Positions 17,387 to 28,582 are shown, counted from the first letter of the stretch. The stretch is DNA of 64,000 nt from Thermophilibacter immobilis (GCF_015277515.1 NZ_CP063767.1:62001-126000), one strand, 5' to 3'. Notes: generated by a model not told the origin, from the letters alone. Numbers and translations are program-made.

Positions 17387-18325
17387 TTAGGGCAGATCGT
17401 TGCCTGCGGAGAAGTACAGGTCGTACCACTCCTGCGCGTCGAGCTCCACATCGGCACTGGCCATCATCTGGGTGAGGCGGCTGGGCGTCATCGAGCCAAG
17501 AAGCACCTGCATCCGTGCCGGGTGGCGCAAGATCCACGCAACCGCGACGGCGCTCTTGTTGGTGGCGTGCGCGTCAGCCACGCGCTGTAGCTCCGCGTTG
17601 AGCTCGGGGAACTTTGGGCTGTCGACGATGGGGCCCTCGAACATGCCATGCTGGAACGGGCTCCATGCCTGGATGGTCATGTGACGCAGGCGCGAGTAGC
17701 TGATAAGGCCACCGTCGTGGTCGACGCTCGCGGGGTCCTCCATGTTGACGTGCAGCTCCTGCTTCACCATGCCGGTATGGCCCAGGCCGAACTGCAGCTG
17801 ATTCACCTCGAGCTTCTGGTCGAGCGCGCTCTGTAGAAGCTCCACCTGCATCGGGTTCATGTTGCTCACGCCAAAGTGGCGCACCTTGCCCGAGCCCCCC
17901 AGCTCATTGAACGCGTCGGCGAGCTGGTCGAGTTCCACGAGGGTGTCCGGTCGATGGAGCAGGGCGAAGTCCACGTAGTCGGTCTGAAGGTTCTTGAGCT
18001 CGTCGTCGAGGGCTTCCAACAGGTGGGCCTTGGAAAAGTCGTAGCGCTGGATGCTCTTGTCGTTCGGGTCCTTGAAGATGCCGAACTTGGTCTGCAGGTA
18101 GATGGAACTGCGATCAATCTTGAGGTCACGTAGCGCCTGGCCCAGACGACGGCTGCTCTCGCCGTGCGTGTAGATGTCGGCCGTGTCAAAAAAGTTGATA
18201 CCACCGTCCAGTGCCGTCCTCACGATCTCGCAGGCCTGAGTGGTGCTCTTCGACTGTAGCCTCATGACGCCGAGCGCTACGCGCGATGCCTCAATGCCGG
18301 TGCTTCCGAGCTCGCCGTACTTCAT
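17387..18325 (-). CDS. Aldo/keto reductase
   Basis: The 312-residue protein has the AKR catalytic tetrad: Asp and Tyr in FFDTADIYTHGES, Lys in QTKFG and His in FALLHRPD. The NADP-binding end includes LLGSMTPSRLTQM. It resembles YdhF/oxidoreductases of the Tas group. It has its own leader with GGAGGAAC before the ATG and shares an intergenic region with metA. The substrate is unknown, and a link to methionine metabolism is only positional. Confidence 0.9.
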   Translation of the reverse strand: MKYGELGSTGIEASRVALGVMRLQSKSTTQACEIVRTALDGGINFFDTADIYTHGESSRRLGQALRDLKIDRSSIYLQTKFGIFKDPNDKSIQRYDFSKAHLLEALDDELKNLQTDYVDFALLHRPDTLVELDQLADAFNELGGSGKVRHFGVSNMNPMQVELLQSALDQKLEVNQLQFGLGHTGMVKQELHVNMEDPASVDHDGGLISYSRLRHMTIQAWSPFQHGMFEGPIVDSPKFPELNAELQRVADAHATNKSAVAVAWILRHPARMQVLLGSMTPSRLTQMMASADVELDAQEWYDLYFSAGNDLP

Positions 18326-18437
18326 GGTTCCTCCTTCGGGTAGGCGGTCTCTTGTCTAGACTCTCATTGTAGGAGCCTGAGTCTCGGATGGTCGCTCGGT
18401 ATGTCTGAACGGGCCCCAGAGCTCGGTGGCCTGCCGC

Positions 18438-18457
18438 TTCAGTGCGTCTATACTGAA
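18438..18457 (+). promoter_or_regulatory. metA promoter -10 within an inverted repeat
   Basis: TTCAGT and ACTGAA form a 6-base dyad with an 8-base spacer, and the spacer and right arm contain TATACT (18449-18454), a good -10 box 32 bases before metA. A repressor bound here would block RNA polymerase. Regulator unknown. Confidence 0.4.
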
Positions 18458-18485
18458 TGGTCTCACCCGCACGAACGGAGACCGC

Positions 18486-19451
18486 ATGCCCATTAACGTC
18501 CCAGACGGACTGCCTGCCAAGGCCATCCTCCAGCAGGAGCGCATCTTCGCGCTCGAGGAGGAGGTCGCTCAGCACCAGGAGATTCGCCCGCTCAAGGTCG
18601 TTATCCTGAACCTCATGCCCACCAAGGTAGAGACCGAGACCCAGATTCTGCGCCTCATCTCCAAGTCACCCCTGCAGGTGAGCTGCGACTTCATGCGCGT
18701 CTCAACGCACGAGGCCACGCACGTCTCTCACGACCATCTGGTCAAGTTCTACGACACCTTCGACGCCTTTCGCGACAAGAACTACGACGGCCTCATCATC
18801 ACCGGCGCGCCAGTCGAGCAGCTCGCCTACGAGGACGTGGATTACTGGGACGAGTTCTGCGAGATCGTGGACTGGAGCCAGGAGCACGTCTTCTCGACGT
18901 TGTTTCTGTGCTGGGGCGCTCTCGGCGCGCTCTGGCACCTCTATGAGATCCCCAAGCGCATGCTGGGCTCCAAGCTCTTTGGCGTCTTCAAGCAGCGCCT
19001 CTGCGACGAGTACAGCTTCCTCACCAACGGCTTCGACGAGGTGCACTACATGCCGCACTCGCGCCACGCCGCCATCGACACGGGTGCCTTGGCCGCCCAT
19101 CCCGAGCTCTGCGTCTTGTCCGAGGGCTTCACGAGCGGACCGGCGCTTCTTGCCACGCGCGACTTCCATGAGATTTACGTGACCGGCCACTTCGAGTACG
19201 GCCGCGACACCCTAGCCGACGAGTTCTGGCGCGACTTCCACCGGGGCCTGCCCATTCGCGTCCCCGAGAACTACTTCCCGGACGACGATCCCGAGCAGCA
19301 GCCGCTCTTTACCTGGCGTGCCCACGCCAACCTGTTGTATCGCAACTGGCTCAACTGGGTCTACCAGATGACGCCCTACGACATGGACCAGATTCCCGCC
19401 GCCATCCACGAGCTGCGCGTCCGTTCTCACGGCCATGTGGACAAGTTCTAG
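18486..19451 (+). CDS. metAA: Homoserine O-acetyltransferase (MetA family)
   Basis: The 321-residue protein activates homoserine for methionine synthesis. It has the catalytic Cys in TLFLCWGALGAL, His in GHFEYGRDTL and the conserved N-terminus MPINVPDGLPA. The acyl-CoA pocket reads GAPVEQLAYEDVDYW. A Glu at this place, instead of Gly in E. coli, marks enzymes that use acetyl-CoA rather than succinyl-CoA, so O-acetylhomoserine is predicted. The ATG at 18486 is chosen for the conserved start and the upstream GGAG. Confidence 0.92.
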   Translation: MPINVPDGLPAKAILQQERIFALEEEVAQHQEIRPLKVVILNLMPTKVETETQILRLISKSPLQVSCDFMRVSTHEATHVSHDHLVKFYDTFDAFRDKNYDGLIITGAPVEQLAYEDVDYWDEFCEIVDWSQEHVFSTLFLCWGALGALWHLYEIPKRMLGSKLFGVFKQRLCDEYSFLTNGFDEVHYMPHSRHAAIDTGALAAHPELCVLSEGFTSGPALLATRDFHEIYVTGHFEYGRDTLADEFWRDFHRGLPIRVPENYFPDDDPEQQPLFTWRAHANLLYRNWLNWVYQMTPYDMDQIPAAIHELRVRSHGHVDKF

Positions 19452-19616
19452 GGCGTGTGGCTACCACGAGGCATTTCTGACTCTTCTTATTTGTCGATAA
19501 TTTCGGCTATGTCCAGCCCGTGGGAGTCATTATGGGGAGAAGTTTACCGATGAAGAGGCGGAATACGCGGTATCTAACCTTTCGTAAGACAAAGATCCGA
19601 AAATTGAAGCATATGT

Positions 19617-19653
19617 GCCCGACCACTTGCATGACTGGTCGGGTACTTTTTTT
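19617..19653 (+). terminator. Rho-independent terminator downstream of metA
   Basis: GCCCGACCA pairs with TGGTCGGGT around a short loop and is followed by seven T residues. It is about 165 bases after the metA stop. Confidence 0.85.
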
Positions 19654-19675
19654 AGCGAGATCTTCTCGGGCTGGC

Positions 19676-19681
19676 TACAAT
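19676..19681 (+). promoter_or_regulatory. Candidate -10 box of yfcE
   Basis: TACAAT lies 34 bases before the yfcE start, after the metA terminator. The same hexamer precedes the aminotransferase and folP genes. No convincing -35 is seen. Confidence 0.35.
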
Positions 19682-19715
19682 CAGCACCAGACATCCAACG
19701 AAGGGAGCGCTCCCT

Positions 19716-20273
19716 ATGAAGCTCATTATTGCCTCAGACATCCATGGTGCCGCCTCGTGGTGCGAGAAGCTCATGGCCGCGATTGATGCCGAGGCCCCCG
19801 ACCGCGTGGTTCTTCTCGGCGACCTGCTCTATCACGGCCCCAGAAACGAGCTGCCTGTCGACTATGCGCCCAAGCGCGTCATCGAGATGCTGAACCCCCT
19901 CGCCGAGCGTGTGATTGCCGTGCGCGGCAACTGCGAGGCCGAGGTGGACCAGATGGTCCTCGACTTCCCCTGCATGGCCGACCACAACATCCTCTTCGAT
20001 TCTGCCGCGCGCGACGGCGTCGGCTACACGCTCTTTCTCACCCACGGTCACGTCTTCGGGCCCGGCTATCACAACAGCGTGGACTTCTGGCCCGTGCTCG
20101 CCGAGGGCTCCGCGATGGTCTACGGGCATACGCACAAGAAGGTCAACGAGGCCAGCGCGACGCACCCCGGCGTCTGGGTCTTCAACCCCGGCTCCGTGGG
20201 GCTTCCCAAGGACGGCACGCACAGCTATGGCGTCTACGAGGACGGACACTTTGAGTTCCGTATTTTAGAGTAG
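19716..20273 (+). CDS. yfcE: YfcE-like phosphodiesterase (calcineurin-like)
   Basis: The 185-residue protein is close in length to E. coli YfcE (184). Metal-binding motifs are SDIHGA, LLGDLLYHGPRN, VRGNCEAEVD, THGHVFGP and YGHTHKK, and the protein ends with FNPGSVGLPKDGTHSYGVYE as in YfcE. It hydrolyses simple phosphodiesters in vitro, while the physiological substrate is unknown. The ATG follows GAAGGGAGC. Confidence 0.92.
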   Translation: MKLIIASDIHGAASWCEKLMAAIDAEAPDRVVLLGDLLYHGPRNELPVDYAPKRVIEMLNPLAERVIAVRGNCEAEVDQMVLDFPCMADHNILFDSAARDGVGYTLFLTHGHVFGPGYHNSVDFWPVLAEGSAMVYGHTHKKVNEASATHPGVWVFNPGSVGLPKDGTHSYGVYEDGHFEFRILE

Positions 20274-20304
20274 GCGTCGGGCTGCGTAGTCGCCCCGGCA
20301 GGCA

Positions 20305-20431
20305 TTCAGCGTCGAGCGCGCGAAAGTCCACGCGTAGCACGCGTCGGAGTTGGAGACCAACTGGGAAAACTCCGTCCCAAAGATGTTTTTATCCGCCAAA
20401 GGGACCTGACTTTCGCGCACTCGACGCTGAA
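20305..20431. repeat. Inverted repeat between yfcE and dnaK
   Basis: Arms of 24 bases (20305-20328 and 20408-20431; starting TTCAGCGTCGAG) pair with one mismatch across about 79 bases. The inner part has further short pairing, so the transcript could fold into a compact structure. No open reading frame is credible here. It may be a miniature repeat element or a structured RNA. Confidence 0.6.
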
Positions 20432-20646
20432 AGCCCACAATCCGCCATTGATCGTGGCTGCGCTCACAAATCAGGGGCTGTGACACGCACGAGGATGGTT
20501 TGCTTACGAATCTGTCACCGTGGCAGGAGAGAAGGCCCCGCCATGTGCCGCGCCCCGGATCCCTAAGTGCACTCCGCGGCTGCCGTCGTAACGCCCACAG
20601 CCTGCCATCCCGCCCCGCTCAACCCCTAAAATCTGCGCTTCAACAA

Positions 20647-20669
20647 ATCTATTGTGAATAGACTTAGAT
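20647..20669 (+). promoter_or_regulatory. Candidate HspR operator of the dnaK operon
   Basis: ATCTATT-N9-CTTAGAT, the same arrangement and spacing seen before clpB and hsp20. It overlaps a plausible promoter: TTGTGA (20653-20658 region) spaced 16 bases from TATAGA. It lies 108 bases before dnaK. Confidence 0.6.
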
Positions 20670-20777
20670 TATGTATAGAATCTGGGCGCAGAGGGGATAA
20701 ACTCAATCGTGTAAAAGGGAACTAAGCGCAACGGGGAGACATCACCTCTCTAACGCACAGGAGAAGGAGAGAACATC

Positions 20778-22688
<1,911 letters not shown>

Positions 22689-22777
22689 GTCGCGGTTTCC
22701 AAAACCCAACCTAGCCTACTGACTAAGACGGGGAGGCGGCCTCGCGCCGTCTCCTCGAGCGATGTGAGGAGGGTGAC

Positions 22778-23575
22778 GTGAAGGTGCCTATCGAGGCAGA
22801 TGATAAGGAAAGCGCAGGTATCGAGCCCGACGAAGTTTTTGAGTCCGATTCCGCGTCTGTCGCCGACCAAGACGTTCTCGACCCCGAGGTCGAGGAGCGC
22901 GCTCATATAGAGGCCGCTATCCGCGCGGGCGAGGAGACTGCCGAGAAGGAGCTCGCCTCGAACGTGGGAAAGATTCGCTCCGAGCGCGACGAGCTCCAGA
23001 AGAAGCTCTCGTCCGTCTCGGATGAGATCGGCGCCGCCAAGAAGGAGGCTGCTGACGCGACGGATCGTCTCGTGCGTCTGCAGGCCGACTGGGATAACTA
23101 TCGTCGGCGCACGGCCGCGGAGCGTCTTGCCGAGAAGGAGCGTGCCGCCGAGAAGCTCGTCTGCAACCTGCTTCCCGTCCTCGACGACCTCGAGCGCGCC
23201 ATCGAGCACGCGGGCTCTGCCGAGGGGGACACCCAGATGCAGCAGTTCGTCGAGGGGGTCTCGGCCGTACACACCAAGATGCTCTCCGTGCTCGACAAGG
23301 AGGGCGTCGAGCCCATCGATCCGGTGGGCGAGCCGTTCGAGCCGCTCGCGCACCAGGCCGTGGGCCGCGTCGAGGACAAGGACGTCTTCGACGAGACCGT
23401 GGCCCAGGTGTATCAGAAGGGCTATCGCATGGGGGAGAAGGTCATCCGTGCTGCCATGGTGACCGTGGCCTACGGGGGGCCTAAGCGTCCCGCACCGCAA
23501 AACGAGGGCTCTGGCGCGGCAGGTGCCGACCAGGTCGCGCAGGACGTCTCCGACGATTCGGCGGAGAAGAAGTAG
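22778..23575 (+). CDS. grpE: Nucleotide exchange factor GrpE
   Basis: The 265-residue protein starts at GTG 22778 (after GAGGAGGGTGAC). An acidic tail precedes a long coiled coil (about residues 60-130). The GrpE core follows with LQADWDNYRRRTAAE, LLPVLDDLERAI and a beta domain ending in YQKGYRMGEKVIRAAMVTVA. It is longer than E. coli GrpE (197) because of N- and C-terminal low-complexity extensions. It sits 89 bases after dnaK. Confidence 0.96.
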   Translation: MKVPIEADDKESAGIEPDEVFESDSASVADQDVLDPEVEERAHIEAAIRAGEETAEKELASNVGKIRSERDELQKKLSSVSDEIGAAKKEAADATDRLVRLQADWDNYRRRTAAERLAEKERAAEKLVCNLLPVLDDLERAIEHAGSAEGDTQMQQFVEGVSAVHTKMLSVLDKEGVEPIDPVGEPFEPLAHQAVGRVEDKDVFDETVAQVYQKGYRMGEKVIRAAMVTVAYGGPKRPAPQNEGSGAAGADQVAQDVSDDSAEKK

Positions 23576-23582
23576 ACAAACG

Positions 23583-23608
23583 GCGCCCGGACCTCATGGT
23601 TCGGGCGC
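23583..23608 (+). promoter_or_regulatory. Intercistronic hairpin between grpE and dnaJ
   Basis: An 11-bp stem (GCGCCCGGACC with GGTTCGGGCGC, one G-U pair) closes a TCAT loop. There is no T run, so it is more likely an mRNA stability or processing element setting grpE versus dnaJ levels than a terminator. Confidence 0.55.
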
Positions 23609-23639
23609 GATGGTATGAGAGGGGGCTCGTGCAGAGGCC

Positions 23640-24614
23640 ATGGCAGACAAGAAGAGCTATTACGATGTTCTGGGCGTGAAGCGCGATGCCACCGATGACG
23701 AGATCAAGAAGGCCTTCCGCAAGCTGGCTGCCAAGTATCACCCCGATCGGGGCGGAGACGAGCAGAAGTTCAAGGAAGTCAGCGAGGCGTACACAACGCT
23801 CTCTGATGAGAAGAAGCGCCGCGAGTACGATCAGATGCTCATGTTCGGGGGCATTCCCGGTGCCGACTTTGGCGGCTCGGGAGGCCGGGGCAACGGCTAC
23901 ACCTACACTACCAACGTGGGCGGTGACTGGTCCGACATCTTTGACAACATGCGCAGTGGAGACGGCGCGTTTGGCGGCTTTGACTTCTCGTCGATCTTTG
24001 GCGGGGCGGGCGGGGCACGCGCCGCGCAGAATCGCCCGACCAAGGGCGGTGACCTTACCATGTCCATCGACGTCACCGCCGACGAGGCGTTCAGGGGGGC
24101 TACGCGCAAGGCAAGCTATCGGGTCCCTTCCACGGGTGAAGAGCAGTCTCTCACCATCAAGATCCCCGCTGGCGCGGTGGATGGCGGCAAGCTTCGCTAT
24201 CGCGGCCGCGGCGAGTACGGCACCCAGGGCGGCGAGCGCGGTGACCTCGTGATTACCACGCACGTAGCGGAACATCCGCTGTTCAAGCGCGATGGGGCCG
24301 ACGTGCGCATGGACCTTCCCATCAGTATTTACGAGGCAGCGCTCGGGGCGACGGTGGACGTTCCCACGCCCGACGGAACCGAGGTGCGCCTCAAGGTTCC
24401 CGCCGGTACGCAGGATGGGAAGACCTTCCGCTTCCGCGACCTGGGCGCTCCCAACGTCAAACGCAAGGGCTCGCGCGGCGCGCTCTACGTGACGGTGCGC
24501 GCGAAGGTTCCCACGCTGCTCACCAAGAAGGAGCGCGATGCGCTGGCCTCCTTGCGCGACGCAGACACGCGCGACTATCGCGAGGAGGTCAACCGCTATG
24601 GGACGCAGCGATAG
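23640..24614 (+). CDS. dnaJ: DnaJ/CbpA-type co-chaperone without zinc finger
   Basis: The 324-residue protein has a J domain ([20 protein letters not shown] and the HPD of [10 protein letters not shown]), a Gly/Phe-rich segment (about 75-130), then the two DnaJ C-terminal beta domains. The Cys-rich zinc-binding module of type I DnaJ is absent and the protein contains no CxxC pair, making it a type II (CbpA-like) DnaJ. A type I copy may exist elsewhere. It overlaps hspR by 17 bases. Confidence 0.93.
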   Translation: MADKKSYYDVLGVKRDATDDEIKKAFRKLAAKYHPDRGGDEQKFKEVSEAYTTLSDEKKRREYDQMLMFGGIPGADFGGSGGRGNGYTYTTNVGGDWSDIFDNMRSGDGAFGGFDFSSIFGGAGGARAAQNRPTKGGDLTMSIDVTADEAFRGATRKASYRVPSTGEEQSLTIKIPAGAVDGGKLRYRGRGEYGTQGGERGDLVITTHVAEHPLFKRDGADVRMDLPISIYEAALGATVDVPTPDGTEVRLKVPAGTQDGKTFRFRDLGAPNVKRKGSRGALYVTVRAKVPTLLTKKERDALASLRDADTRDYREEVNRYGTQR

Positions 24615-25059
24615 CGAGGGCAGGGACAAGCCCCTGTACATGATCAGCGTGGCCGCCGAGCTCACGGGCATGCACCCACAGACTCTGCGCGTCTATGAAC
24701 AGAAGGGCCTTGTGACACCCGGGCGCTCGCGCGGCAATACGCGCCTGTACTCCCAGTCCGACATCGAGCGGCTCAACCTCATCTCCAAGCTCACGGACGA
24801 GGGCATCAACCTTGCGGGCGTCGTGCGCATCATCGACATGCGGGAGCGCATGCGCAGGCGCGACGACGAGCTCGAGGAGCTGCGCCGTCGCGTGCGCGAG
24901 CTCGAGGACGAGGTTCACGAGTTTCGCATGCAGGAGAAGATCACGGAGCTCGCCCGCTATGACGGCAGCCCCGAGCAGATCATGCATCGTCTGCTGCTGG
25001 GAGGCTCTCCTGACGAGGCGGATAACACAGAGGACGACGCTGCACCCGAGCCCGAGTAG
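24598..25059 (+). CDS. hspR: MerR-family heat-shock repressor HspR
   Basis: The 153-residue protein starts inside the end of dnaJ. A MerR helix-turn-helix ([46 protein letters not shown]) is followed by a coiled coil (about 80-120, [21 protein letters not shown]) and an acidic tail. In actinobacteria HspR uses DnaK as co-repressor and represses the dnaK operon, clpB and often hsp20. All three sets of genes in this window share one operator motif, which fits this protein as their regulator. Confidence 0.92.
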   Translation: MGRSDSEGRDKPLYMISVAAELTGMHPQTLRVYEQKGLVTPGRSRGNTRLYSQSDIERLNLISKLTDEGINLAGVVRIIDMRERMRRRDDELEELRRRVRELEDEVHEFRMQEKITELARYDGSPEQIMHRLLLGGSPDEADNTEDDAAPEPE

Positions 25060-25094
25060 CGCGTTCTTATCTCGATCAATTGAACGTACTTAAC

Positions 25095-25126
25095 CCCCTC
25101 GTCTCGATAGATGCGAGGGGTTTTCT
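25095..25126 (+). terminator. Rho-independent terminator of the dnaK operon
   Basis: CCCCTCG pairs with CGAGGGG around a 12-base loop and is followed by TTTTCTCTT. It lies 35 bases after hspR. Confidence 0.85.
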
Positions 25127-25310
25127 CTTGAGCACCTGGGGGATAGGACGGCATGTTTTATTCTTCTGTTAGGCTGAGCGGCACTGAGCAGGCGGTCAGT
25201 GGCAGGGTTTGACCTGCGATGCGTCAAGAGATGGCACAAAGTTTCTTATTTTGCTCACCCTGCTGACATGAGTGTTTCTTTGTCCTTTAATGGGCCAAGG
25301 GGTGAGTCGC

Positions 25311-26186
25311 ATGAATGGCCGTGGATTGATCTATCTGCTCAAGGAGCACAAGCAGTTCGCGAGTCCTGCTGAGCGCAACGTCATCGACTACGTTCAGAGC
25401 AATCCGCGCGAGGCGTCCATGCAGAGCATCCAGTCCCTTGCCGAGGCAACGTACACCTCGCCCTCCACAGTGGTCCGCCTCTGCCGCAAGCTCGGATGCG
25501 ACGGCTACAAGGAGTTCAGGAGAGAGCTCATCTACGAGCTTGCCCTGGCCCCTGAGGGGCAAGACGTCTCTCTCGAGGGGATTGTCGAGGGAGATGGTCC
25601 CGAGCAAATCGTAAGAAAAGTGGCGGGCAGCTGTAAGAAGTCAATCGAGCTCACTGTGCGTCTGGTCTCAAACGAGACGCTCACTACCTGCGTAGAGTCC
25701 ATACTGTCCGCGCGTGTGGTCGACTTCTTTGGCATCGGATCGTCCCTCCTCGTGGCGCATGACTTCGAGATGAAGCTCATGCGCATTAACAAGGAGTGTC
25801 ACGTGTACGATGACTGGCATAGCCAGCTGCTCTGCGCCAAGAACACAGGTGAGGGAGCCCTCGGGGTCGCGATCAGCTACTCGGGCCTCACCAGTGAGAC
25901 GATCGAATGCGCGCGCGTTGCGCACGAGCGGGGCGCGGAGGTCATTGCGATCACGCGCTTCTGCGCAGATTCACCGCTGGTCAAATACGCGGATGCCGTC
26001 GTCTATACGGCTGCGAACGAGCCCCTTGTTCGCAGCGGGGCCATGGCGTCAAGGATGTCGCAGCTCATGGTCGTGGACATGCTCTACGCCATGTGCGTCA
26101 TGAGGAATCGAGAGCATAACGTATCCCTCCTGCGCCAGAACTACATAGAGAAACGTCCGCCAAAGGGGCGGGCCGGAGAAGAGTAA
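25311..26186 (+). CDS. murR: RpiR-family transcriptional regulator, MurR-like
   Basis: The protein has an N-terminal RpiR helix-turn-helix (MQSIQSLAEATYTSPSTVVRLCRKLG) and a C-terminal SIS sugar-phosphate-binding domain (about 125-260; GVAISYSGLTSETIECA). It is the first gene before murQ, only 10 bases away, so it probably senses MurNAc-6-phosphate and controls the operon. The start at 25311 (MNGRGLIYLL) follows AAGGGG. An in-frame GTG nine bases upstream is possible. Confidence 0.85.
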   Translation: MNGRGLIYLLKEHKQFASPAERNVIDYVQSNPREASMQSIQSLAEATYTSPSTVVRLCRKLGCDGYKEFRRELIYELALAPEGQDVSLEGIVEGDGPEQIVRKVAGSCKKSIELTVRLVSNETLTTCVESILSARVVDFFGIGSSLLVAHDFEMKLMRINKECHVYDDWHSQLLCAKNTGEGALGVAISYSGLTSETIECARVAHERGAEVIAITRFCADSPLVKYADAVVYTAANEPLVRSGAMASRMSQLMVVDMLYAMCVMRNREHNVSLLRQNYIEKRPPKGRAGEE

Positions 26187-26196
26187 GGAGGGAATC

Positions 26197-27090
26197 GTGC
26201 TAGACCTCACCAAGCTATCCACCGAAGCCCGTAATCCGGCGACCATGGATCTCGATCAGATGACGCCTCTTGAGATTGCCCGCGTGATGAACGCGGAGGA
26301 TGCCAAGGCCGTCGACTCCATCACGGGGGTGTTGCCCCAGGTGGCCACCGCGATTGAGTGGGCCACCAAGGCGCTCTGCGCAGGGGGGCGGATCATCTAC
26401 ATGGGAGCGGGGACAAGCGGAAGACTCGGCGTGCTCGACGCAGCCGAGTGTCCGCCCACCTTTGGGGTCTCCCCGGACCTTGTCGTCGGCCTTATTGCCG
26501 GAGGACCCAAGGCCCTCGTGACGGCGGTGGAGGGGGCAGAGGATGACGCCCCGATGGGGGCGCGTGACCTCGGGGGCCTAGACCTTGCTGAGAAGGATGT
26601 CGTGATTGGCCTTGCCGCGAGCGGAAGGACGCCCTATGTGGTGGGCGGCTTGCGCCTGGCGCGCCAGATGGGTTGCAAGACCGTCGCCATTGCCTGCAGC
26701 AGCGACTCCACCATTGGCAAGGAGGCGGAGCTCGCCATTGAGGTGGCCCCGGGGCCCGAGGTTCTCACGGGCTCAACGCGGCTCAAGGCAGGAACGGTGC
26801 AGAAGCTCATCCTCAATATGATTTCGACGGGCAGCATGGTCCGTGCGGGCAAGGCCTATCAGAACCTGATGGTGGACGTGCAGGCCACCAACCAGAAGCT
26901 GGTCACGCGTGCCCAGAATATTGTGATGCAGGCGTGTGACTGTACGCGCGAGAGGGCAATCGAGGCGCTCGAGCAGGCGGATGGCCAGGTGAAGACAGCC
27001 ATCGTCTCCGTGCTGCTGGGTTGCAGCTCCGCCCGGGCCCGAGCACGCCTGGACGATGCCCACGGTCACGTGCGGGCAGCCATTGGGTAA
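26197..27090 (+). CDS. murQ: N-acetylmuramic acid 6-phosphate etherase MurQ
   Basis: The 297-residue protein begins LTKLSTEARNPATMDLD and contains the SIS active-site sequence YMGAGTSGRLGVLDAAECPPTFG and IGLAASGRTPYVVGGL. It also has the C-terminal Glu-rich motif (CTRERAIEAL). It cleaves the lactyl ether of MurNAc-6-P, giving GlcNAc-6-P and D-lactate. Length equals the family norm (about 298). It starts at GTG 26197 after AAGGAGGG. Confidence 0.97.
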   Translation: MLDLTKLSTEARNPATMDLDQMTPLEIARVMNAEDAKAVDSITGVLPQVATAIEWATKALCAGGRIIYMGAGTSGRLGVLDAAECPPTFGVSPDLVVGLIAGGPKALVTAVEGAEDDAPMGARDLGGLDLAEKDVVIGLAASGRTPYVVGGLRLARQMGCKTVAIACSSDSTIGKEAELAIEVAPGPEVLTGSTRLKAGTVQKLILNMISTGSMVRAGKAYQNLMVDVQATNQKLVTRAQNIVMQACDCTRERAIEALEQADGQVKTAIVSVLLGCSSARARARLDDAHGHVRAAIG

Positions 27091-27151
27091 GGGGCGGGCC
27101 TATGCGGGGGCCTTGGCGTTCAATGGGGAAGCGTATTCAAAGGAGGAAGTA

Positions 27152-28582
27152 ATGACCGACAAGGAACTCAGCGAGCAACTTCTTGTGCTGCTCGGGGGGA
27201 GGGAAAACATCACGGCCAACGCGGCATGCATGACTCGTCTTCGCGTGGGCGTGGTGGACATGAGCAGGGTAAACGTCGACGCGATAAAGGAGCTCGACGG
27301 CGTCATGGGAGTCGTCATCGACGAGACGATGCAGATCGTGCTCGGTCCTGGCAAGGTGAACAAGGTGCTCGAGGAGTTCTCCCAGCTCACCGGCATTCCC
27401 AAGGGTATGTCTGACGAGGACGCCTCCTCTGCGGCCGCCGAGAATAAGGCCGCGCAGAAGGCGAAGTACAGCCAGAAGCCCGTGCAGGCCTTCCTCAAGA
27501 AGATCGCCAACATCTTTGTGGCGCTTCTCCCCGGCATTATCGCAGCCGGCCTCATCAATGGCATCTGCAATGTTATCAACGTCACCTCGGGTAATGCGTT
27601 TGCTGGCGTGTGGTGGTACCAGGGAATTCGCTCCATGGGCTGGGCGCTGTTTGCCTATCTTCCCATTCTGGTTGGCTACAATGCCGCCCGTGAGTTCGGA
27701 GGGTCCGCGTCGCTCGGCGGCATTGCTGGCATGATGTGCATCGCAAACGCGGCCATGCCCCTTCTGGCCGCCGGCGCGGCAGACCCCGAGAAGGCCATCC
27801 TCCTGCCGCTTACCAACGCGGTGTACAACCCCGCGGCAGGCGGCATGATTGCTGCCCTCATCGCTGGCGCGTTCTTTGCGTTTATCGAGAAGAAGATTCG
27901 TAAGGTGATGCCCAATATTCTCGACACCTTTATTACCCCTCTGCTCGTACTTATCGTTGGCTCCTTTGCGATGATTCTTGTCATCCAGCCCGTGGGTGCC
28001 TGGCTTACCCAGGGCATCTTCTTCGTGCTCCAGTTCGTGTATGACAAGATGGGTGTGATTGGCGGCTACATCTTGTCCGCAGGCTTCCTGCCGCTGGTCT
28101 CGGTGGGTCTGCACCAGGCGCTCACGCCCATTCATGCCCTCCTGAATGATCCTACCGGCCCTACGCAAGGCGTTAACTACCTCCTGCCCATCCTCATGAT
28201 GGCGGGCGGCGGACAGGTGGGCGCTGGCTTCGCGCTCTACTCCAAGTCGAAGAACAAGAAGCTCAAGAAGTTCGTGGCGGAGTCCATCCCCGTTGGCATC
28301 CTGGGCGTGGGCGAGCCCATGATGTATGCGGTGACGCTACCGCTCGTTCGTCCCTTCGTGACCGCGTGTCTCGGCGCGGGATTCGGCGGCATCCTCGCGT
28401 CCCTGTTCCATATCGGAACCGTGTCCCAGGGCGTCTCAGGTCTCTTTGGCCTTCTCATTGTGGTGCCCGGTCAGCAGCTGACATATGTCATTGCCATGCT
28501 TGTGGCCTACCTGGGCGGCTTTGTCCTCACCTGGTTCTTTGGCGTGGATGAGAAGCGTATCAACGAGTTCTATGGTGAGTAG
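27152..28582 (+). CDS. murP: PTS N-acetylmuramic acid transporter, EIIBC (MurP)
   Basis: The 476-residue protein has an EIIB domain with the phosphorylated Cys26 (ANAACMTRLRVGV) and a linker rich in Ala/Lys. An EIIC domain of about ten helices follows (ALLPGIIAAGLINGICNVIN, GLHQALTPIHALL, ILGVGEPMMYAVTLP). No EIIA domain is fused, so a separate glucose-type EIIA must serve it. The ATG at 27152 is chosen because of AAAGGAGGAAGT just upstream. Position behind murQ supports MurNAc as substrate. Confidence 0.92.
   Translation: MTDKELSEQLLVLLGGRENITANAACMTRLRVGVVDMSRVNVDAIKELDGVMGVVIDETMQIVLGPGKVNKVLEEFSQLTGIPKGMSDEDASSAAAENKAAQKAKYSQKPVQAFLKKIANIFVALLPGIIAAGLINGICNVINVTSGNAFAGVWWYQGIRSMGWALFAYLPILVGYNAAREFGGSASLGGIAGMMCIANAAMPLLAAGAADPEKAILLPLTNAVYNPAAGGMIAALIAGAFFAFIEKKIRKVMPNILDTFITPLLVLIVGSFAMILVIQPVGAWLTQGIFFVLQFVYDKMGVIGGYILSAGFLPLVSVGLHQALTPIHALLNDPTGPTQGVNYLLPILMMAGGGQVGAGFALYSKSKNKKLKKFVAESIPVGILGVGEPMMYAVTLPLVRPFVTACLGAGFGGILASLFHIGTVSQGVSGLFGLLIVVPGQQLTYVIAMLVAYLGGFVLTWFFGVDEKRINEFYGE

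Noticed and set aside
20265-20486. 73-codon frame on the minus strand between yfcE and dnaK
   Set aside because: It consists of the inverted repeat, with no ribosome binding site or similarity to a protein family.
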